Origin: a virus
Direction: 5' to 3' (one strand)
Length of the DNA: 64,000 nt
IMG/VR virus record: IMGVR_UViG_3300008450_000004
Span: 1 to 64,000 of that record
Position numbers and translations under genes: made by a program. The notes under the pieces are model-generated. The model had not been told where the DNA came from. It saw only the letters and a list, made by a program, of their open reading frames with translations, and made no database searches. Of this stretch, positions 59,625 through 64,000 are shown piece by piece. The number at the start of each line of letters is the position of its first letter. Positions within the stretch are counted from its first letter, which is position 1.

Positions 59625-60161
59625 ATGAAATATTTTGATGAATTAAAGCGATCTATGGATTGGCTTAGTGAAAAACCAGACACCCTATTCTTAGGACAGG
59701 CTGTGGAATATGCTGGAACTGCAATTACTAATACATTAAAAGATGTAGACAGAAATAAAATGCTTGAAATGCCCGTAAATGAAGATATGCAAATGGGCAT
59801 GACATTAGGTATGGCTTTAAATAACACAGTACCTATTTCTATTTACCCTAGATGGAATTTTTTATTATTAGCAGCTAACCAGTTAGTAAACCATATAGAT
59901 AAAATTAAAATTATGTCTGATGGTGGGTATGCACCTAAAATCATTATTAGAACATCTATTGGTGCACAACGCCCACTTCATCCTCAGCACCAACATATTG
60001 CTGATTTTACACCTGGTTTTAAAGCTATGTGTGATTGGGTTGATTTTATTAGATTAGATGAACCTTACCAAATTTTTGATGCATTTAAATATGCATATGA
60101 AAGAACAGATAACCGTCCAACTGTACTAGTTGAATGGGGAGATTACTACGGAGAAAAATAA
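59625..60161 (+). CDS. Thiamine-diphosphate enzyme, beta (pyrimidine-binding) subunit-like
   Basis: 178 residues. DTLFLGQAVEYAGTAITNTL, MLEMPVNEDMQMGMTLGMAL (the conserved Glu that activates ThDP) and PISIYPRWNFLLLAANQLVN match the transketolase pyrimidine-binding domain. HPQHQHIADFTPGFKAM follows. The separate C-terminal transketolase domain is absent. It forms a pair with 59014, as in two-subunit E1-like enzymes used for branched-sugar synthesis in some antibiotic clusters. Confidence 0.75.
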   Translation: MKYFDELKRSMDWLSEKPDTLFLGQAVEYAGTAITNTLKDVDRNKMLEMPVNEDMQMGMTLGMALNNTVPISIYPRWNFLLLAANQLVNHIDKIKIMSDGGYAPKIIIRTSIGAQRPLHPQHQHIADFTPGFKAMCDWVDFIRLDEPYQIFDAFKYAYERTDNRPTVLVEWGDYYGEK

Positions 60162-60164
60162 CAT

Positions 60165-61340
60165 ATGAATAACTTTTATTTACCTTTAATGAGTGATAAT
60201 ATTGATAAAGAAGATATCAATTCACTAATTGACTTTTTAAGTCAAGATCAAATACCTAAATTAACCAACGGACCTAAAGTCATTGAATTTGAAAACAAAT
60301 GGGGTGAATGGTTAGGAACTAAATATAATCTAATGGTTAACTCAGGAGCATCTGCTAATGAATTAACAATGTTAGCTTTAAATTACATACACGGCCAAGG
60401 TGAAATTATAGTACCACCACTTACTTGGATTTCAGATATTTCATCTGTTATTTTTAGTGGATTTAAACCTGTATTTTGTGATATTAATTTAAAGAATTTC
60501 TCATTTGATATTGATAAATTAAAACAAACAATCACACCTGATACTAAAGCTATATTCTTAACTCATGTATTAGGTATTAATGCTTTAACTGATGAGTTAA
60601 TTCAGTTATGTAAAGATAACAATATATTATTGATTGAAGATGTTTGTGAATCACACGGTGTAACATTTAAAGGACAAAAAGCTGGTTCAATTGGTTTTGC
60701 TTCTAATTTTAGTTTTTATTTTGCACATCATATGTCTACTATTGAAGGTGGAATGATCTGTACTAATGATGAATATTTTTATCAAGTATGTAGAGCATTA
60801 CGTTCTCATGGTATGACTAGAGAAATGACTGATAATAATTTAAAACAAGAAATCATTGAAAACCACCCTGATTTAAATCCAGATTTTATTTTCCTACACC
60901 CAGCACATAATTTTAGAAGTACTGAAATCAATGCAGTAATTGGTTTATCTCAAATTAAAAAATTAGATTCAAATAACACACATAGAATAGATAATTTTAA
61001 TTATTTTATGAGTAAACTAGATTCTAACAAATACCATACTGATATTGAATTAGAAGGTCAATGTAACTATGCTTTTATAATTGTATTAAAAGATGGTTCA
61101 TTTGAAATGAGAGATAAAGTAGAATCAACATTACGAGAAAAAGGTATTGAATTTAGAAGAGGCTTATCAGGTGGTGGTAATCAATTAAGACAACCATATT
61201 TTAAGAAAAACTATAACATCAACTATGATGATTTTAAAAATATGGATCATGTTCATCATTTTGGTTGGTATGTTGGTAATTACCCAACATTAGAAAGAGA
61301 AAAAATTGATACATTAATTAAAACACTAAACAATCTATGA
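60165..61340 (+). CDS. DegT-family PMP-dependent sugar 3-dehydratase-like (RfbH/E1-type)
   Basis: 391 residues, full length for the family. LMVNSGASANELTMLALNYI, EIIVPPLTWISDISSVIFSG and LLIEDVCESHGVTF are the PLP-binding core. At the lysine position the sequence is FSFYFAHHMSTIEGGMICTN: a His replaces the Schiff-base Lys, the hallmark of CDP-4-keto-6-deoxyglucose-3-dehydratase (RfbH/E1) and ColD. It would remove the 3-OH of a 4-keto-6-deoxy sugar, feeding a 3,6-dideoxy or branched sugar. Overlaps RmlC-like gene by 4 bp. Confidence 0.8.
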   Translation: MNNFYLPLMSDNIDKEDINSLIDFLSQDQIPKLTNGPKVIEFENKWGEWLGTKYNLMVNSGASANELTMLALNYIHGQGEIIVPPLTWISDISSVIFSGFKPVFCDINLKNFSFDIDKLKQTITPDTKAIFLTHVLGINALTDELIQLCKDNNILLIEDVCESHGVTFKGQKAGSIGFASNFSFYFAHHMSTIEGGMICTNDEYFYQVCRALRSHGMTREMTDNNLKQEIIENHPDLNPDFIFLHPAHNFRSTEINAVIGLSQIKKLDSNNTHRIDNFNYFMSKLDSNKYHTDIELEGQCNYAFIIVLKDGSFEMRDKVESTLREKGIEFRRGLSGGGNQLRQPYFKKNYNINYDDFKNMDHVHHFGWYVGNYPTLEREKIDTLIKTLNNL

Positions 61341-61831
61341 GAATACCAGTACACCCAGATGTAAAGATTTATAACCACGATGTCCATTATGATTTTAGAG
61401 GTGAATTATGGACATTATGGAAAGAAGGCGAATTTCCTAGAACTGATGTTAAATTCAATCATGATAAGATTTCTACCTCAAGAAAACATGTTTTAAGGGG
61501 AATCCATGGTGATTCTAAAGCATGGAAGTTAGTAGAATGTCTTTATGGTGAGCTATATTTTGTTGTTGTAGATAATAGACCTGAATCAAAAAACTACAAG
61601 AATTGGACAGGTATGATGCTCTCAGACAAAACAAGACAATCAGTATTACTCCCCCCAGGATTTGGAAACGGATTTTTAGTAATGAGTGATCATTCAGTAT
61701 TTCATTATAAATGGGCATATGAAGGAAAATACCCAGATGTTGATGAACAATTTACATTAAAATGGAATGATCCTGAATTAGATATTGAATGGCCTATTGA
61801 TAACCCAATTTTACAAAAAAGAGATAAATAA
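61337..61831 (+). CDS. RmlC-like dTDP-4-keto-6-deoxysugar 3,5-epimerase family protein
   Basis: 164 residues. HYDFRGELWTLWKEGEFPRT, STSRKHVLRGIHGDSKAWKL (the RGxH motif with the catalytic His region), GELYFVVVDNRPES and PPGFGNGFLVMSDHSVFHYK (the G.a.Gf...s..a..Y motif) identify the cupin epimerase family. Acts on nucleotide-linked keto-sugars. One-base overlap with APRT. Confidence 0.85.
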   Translation: MRIPVHPDVKIYNHDVHYDFRGELWTLWKEGEFPRTDVKFNHDKISTSRKHVLRGIHGDSKAWKLVECLYGELYFVVVDNRPESKNYKNWTGMMLSDKTRQSVLLPPGFGNGFLVMSDHSVFHYKWAYEGKYPDVDEQFTLKWNDPELDIEWPIDNPILQKRDK

Positions 61832-62310
61832 TGAATTTTAAAAATTTTATTAGAGAAGTTCCTGATTTCCCTAAACCAGGGGTTTCATTTAAGGATATAT
61901 CGCCTTTATTGCAATCACCTATGTTTCCTTATATTATTGCACAAATAAAAGCACTATCATCTATTCCTAATTATTGGGTAGGTATTGATTCTAGAGGCTT
62001 TATATTCGCCTCAGCCTTATCTATGTCTAGTGGAGGTGGATTAGTAATGTGTAGGAAAAAAGGTAAATTACCTCCTCCAGTTGTAAGTGAAACATACAGT
62101 TTGGAATATGGTGAAGATACATTAGAAATGCAACCTGGTAGAGGTACTGTAGTAATAGTAGATGATGTTTATGCTACTGGTGGTACTATGGATGCTGTTG
62201 AAAAATTATGTATTAAAGCAGGGTATAATGTTATAGATAAATTAGTATTAATTGATTTAAAATTTCTTCATGAACCCACAAATGTTAAGAGTTTAATACA
62301 GTATGAGTAA
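61831..62310 (+). CDS. Adenine phosphoribosyltransferase
   Basis: 159 residues. FIREVPDFPKPGVSFKDISP (typical APRT N-terminus), GIDSRGFIFASAL, VMCRKKGKLPPPVVSETYSL and the PRPP motif VVIVDDVYATGGTMDA (residues about 109-124). Converts adenine to AMP. It overlaps the nucleosidase gene by 8 bp, which suggests a shared pathway: adenine released from nucleosides such as methylthioadenosine or SAH is recycled. Confidence 0.9.
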   Translation: MNFKNFIREVPDFPKPGVSFKDISPLLQSPMFPYIIAQIKALSSIPNYWVGIDSRGFIFASALSMSSGGGLVMCRKKGKLPPPVVSETYSLEYGEDTLEMQPGRGTVVIVDDVYATGGTMDAVEKLCIKAGYNVIDKLVLIDLKFLHEPTNVKSLIQYE

Positions 62311-62857
62311 AGTTTTTATAATAGCACTAACAGATGAAACAGGTGGTGTTGGAGAGATAGGAAATTATCCTATTATATATAGTGGTGTTGGTAAAATTAA
62401 TGCTACTATGGCTGCTTATAATGCCTTTACTAAAGGATATACTGAGGTTATTAATATTGGGTCTTGTGGGTCATTAAAACATAAACCAGGAACAATAATT
62501 AAAGTAGGATCTGTATTTCAAGATATAGATGCTAGACCTTTATGTGAATATGGAGAAACACCATTTGAACCACAATATAAACAAGTAGTTTTAGATAGAA
62601 CTACCCTTTCTACTTGTTTTTCTACAGATTATTTCATAGATTTATCTCAGAAAGAAAAATATTCTAAAGAATACATCAAAATGGTAAATAATTGTGATAT
62701 ATTTGATATGGAATGTTTTGCTTTAGCTAAAGTATGTCATCGTTTCAACATTAAATTTAGCTCATATAAATGGGTTTCAGATAATGGTGATGGTGGTGAT
62801 TGGAAAGAAAATTGTAAAATAGGTTTTGAACAAGTAAAACGATTATTGAATGAGTAA
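62303..62857 (+). CDS. Purine nucleoside phosphorylase/nucleosidase (MTAN-like)
   Basis: 184 residues. IYSGVGKINATMAAYNAFTK and VINIGSCGSL (the PNP/MTAN substrate loop), KPGTIIKVGSVFQDIDARPL, FDMECFALAKVCHRFNIKFS (the Glu of MEcfA...) and KWVSDNGD with the catalytic Asp are family features. Shorter than the usual ~230 residues. Probably releases adenine from an adenine nucleoside for the neighbouring APRT. Methyltransferases and radical SAM enzymes here produce SAH and 5'-deoxyadenosine. Confidence 0.78.
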   Translation: MSKVFIIALTDETGGVGEIGNYPIIYSGVGKINATMAAYNAFTKGYTEVINIGSCGSLKHKPGTIIKVGSVFQDIDARPLCEYGETPFEPQYKQVVLDRTTLSTCFSTDYFIDLSQKEKYSKEYIKMVNNCDIFDMECFALAKVCHRFNIKFSSYKWVSDNGDGGDWKENCKIGFEQVKRLLNE

Positions 62858-63632
62858 TCTAAAAAAAGAAGAATTTAAAAATTTTAATGTATTAATTATA
62901 GGTGATACATGTATAGATCAATTTATTTATGGTTCTGCTGTTCGTTTAGCACCCGAAGCACCTGTACCTGTATTTAATCCGTTAAATGAAGAAACTAATG
63001 CAGGAATGGCAGGCAATGTTGTTGCTAATCTAAAAGCATTAGGCATCCATACTTATTTTATATGCAACCCAGAAATTGTTACTAAAACAAGATATGTTGA
63101 TGATAGATCCGGACAAATTTTATTACGTGTAGATAAAAATGATAAAATAGCTCCAATTGAACCTGGTACAATTAAATCTATAAAAAACAATATGGTTAAT
63201 GGTACTAAATTAGATGCTATTATTGTTAGTGATTATGATAAAGGTTTTCTAGGAGAAGAAGATATTCAATTTATTTGTGAAAATAATACTAATGTATTCA
63301 TCGATACTAAAAAAATACTAGATAAATGGTGTGTTAATGCTTCATTTATTAAAATAAATCATGTTGAGTATGAACACACAGAATATTCTTTAAAAGACTT
63401 AAACATTGAAGACAAATTAATCATTACTTTATCAAACAAAGGATGCCAGTATAAAGGTAAATTATTTCCCGTTAATAAAGTTCAAATTAAAGACGTATCT
63501 GGAGCAGGAGATACTTTCCTTTCAGGATTAGTAGCAGAATATGTTTTAACTAAAAATATAGAAAAATCAATTAAATTTGCCCAAGAATGTGCTACTGTAG
63601 TAGTACAAAAACAAGGCGTAGCAACAGTATAA
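62850..63632 (+). CDS. HldE-type (RfaE) heptose-7-phosphate kinase, PfkB family
   Basis: 260 residues. NVLIIGDTCIDQFIYGSAVR and LAPEAPVPVFNP are the characteristic RfaE start, NAGMAGNVVANLKALG and DDRSGQILLRVD follow, and SGAGDTFLSGLVAEYVL is the PfkB catalytic Asp motif. Only the kinase domain is present; the cytidylyltransferase half of full HldE is missing. Suggests a phosphorylated heptose or related sugar in the glycan pathway. Overlaps the nucleosidase gene by 8 bp. Confidence 0.82.
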   Translation: MSNLKKEEFKNFNVLIIGDTCIDQFIYGSAVRLAPEAPVPVFNPLNEETNAGMAGNVVANLKALGIHTYFICNPEIVTKTRYVDDRSGQILLRVDKNDKIAPIEPGTIKSIKNNMVNGTKLDAIIVSDYDKGFLGEEDIQFICENNTNVFIDTKKILDKWCVNASFIKINHVEYEHTEYSLKDLNIEDKLIITLSNKGCQYKGKLFPVNKVQIKDVSGAGDTFLSGLVAEYVLTKNIEKSIKFAQECATVVVQKQGVATV

Positions 63633-63634
63633 TT

Positions 63635-64000
63635 ATGGTCACGTATAACATAGAATCAGTAGGCAATGTATCTTTTCATGAGCCACTCAATGCAGAAGCA
63701 TTTAAATTTAAACATGAAAAATTTTCAGAATTAATTCCCAAAGGCTCAATTGTTTTAGATATTGGTGCTCACGTTGGTGGATTTAGTATTGTATTTGGGA
63801 GTTGTGTAGGTGAAAATGGTAAAGTACTTGCTTTTGAACCTAATCCTAAAACGTATGGTGTGTTAGTAGAAAATGCAAAAAATAACCCTACTTTTAATAT
63901 CATTCCTCACAATTTAGCTAGCACCCCTGAAACCAAAAAATACACATTTAATTATTCAGATCCTACTTTATATAATAATGGAATGAATGGTGGTTATTTT
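63635..64000 (+). CDS. FkbM-family methyltransferase (partial, cut by window end)
   Basis: 122 codons to the window end without a stop. GSIVLDIGAHVGGFSIVFGS (SAM motif I) and GKVLAFEPNPKTYGVLVENA (motif II) fit FkbM-type sugar or lipid methyltransferases. ATG at 63635 follows the kinase stop by two bases. The C-terminal part lies outside the window. Confidence 0.78.
   Translation, partial: MVTYNIESVGNVSFHEPLNAEAFKFKHEKFSELIPKGSIVLDIGAHVGGFSIVFGSCVGENGKVLAFEPNPKTYGVLVENAKNNPTFNIIPHNLASTPETKKYTFNYSDPTLYNNGMNGGYF

Noticed and set aside
1-64000. tRNA genes
   Set aside because: No cloverleaf-like segment was noticed in the gaps, though this was by eye and a tRNA scan could decide.

Overview
The window is a continuous stretch of a large, AT-rich tailed phage genome. 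About 80 genes are tightly packed and all lie on the + strand. The virion and replication genes are of the T4 type (contractile tail sheath, tube, LysM baseplate wedge protein, gp32, UvsX, RNase H, gp41, family B polymerase, gp45, gp44), so this is a T4-like myovirus. Several signs point to a Bacteroidota (flavobacterial-type) host. Promoters have the form TTTG-N19/20-TAnnTTTA, close to the Bacteroidota consensus TTTG/TAnnTTTG. Shine-Dalgarno sites are essentially absent. One gene carries a DUF5522-like cysteine motif that is typical of Bacteroidota.

Layout. 1-0.8 kb: three small unknown genes. 0.86-14.7 kb: tail and baseplate module (sheath, tube, a gp26-like protein with a probable frameshift extension, tape measure, baseplate proteins, LysM protein, a hub protein fused to a SleB-type cell-wall hydrolase), interrupted by a Vsr-like homing endonuclease. 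14.75-17.1 kb: a reduced family A DNA polymerase-like protein and two unknowns. 17.1-24.2 kb: gp32, UvsX, RNase H, gp41-type helicase, thioredoxin, and a cobalamin-dependent ribonucleotide reductase followed by a GIY-YIG endonuclease. 24.9-27.8 kb: an ADP-ribosyltransferase-like protein, a DUF5522-like protein and a YadA-head-type fibre. 27.9-35.7 kb: a 7-deazaguanine DNA modification module (DpdA-like transglycosylase, QueC, QueD, QueE, FolE) mixed with HPRT and a dCTP deaminase/dUTPase-type enzyme. 35.8-43.7 kb: second fibre, PolB, sliding clamp, GroES, GroEL, a glycosyltransferase and the clamp loader. 43.7-51.3 kb: small genes, a RecB/Cas4-like nuclease, two GT4 glycosyltransferases and two more GIY-YIG endonucleases. 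51.3-64 kb: a sugar and surface-glycan cluster (GT2 split by a homing endonuclease, two DegT-type enzymes, NeuD-like acetyltransferase, GT10, methyltransferases, epimerases, B12/radical-SAM enzyme, two-subunit thiamine-diphosphate enzyme, RmlC-like epimerase, HldE-type kinase) with APRT and a nucleosidase. It runs off the window inside an FkbM-type methyltransferase.

How it fits together. FolE, QueD, QueE and QueC can make preQ0 from GTP, and the DpdA-like protein is the natural candidate to insert it into phage DNA, probably against host restriction. PolB, clamp, clamp loader, helicase, SSB and recombinase form a T4-type replisome, alongside an extra PolA-like protein of unknown role. The ribonucleotide reductase and the B12/radical-SAM enzyme both imply use of host cobalamin. 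The glycan cluster probably builds an unusual deoxy- or branched sugar for virion or cell-surface decoration.

Most unusual observations: exact TTTG-N20-TAnnTTTA-N4-ATG promoters in front of folE, polB, clamp and clamp loader, which predict leaderless mRNAs; terminator hairpins whose stem carries the -33 box of the next promoter; a second promoter class without a -33 box near structural genes and homing endonucleases; a probable +1/-2 frameshift in the gp26-like gene; and a glycosyltransferase gene split by an endonuclease. All assignments come from reading the sequence and recalled family motifs; no database search was run.
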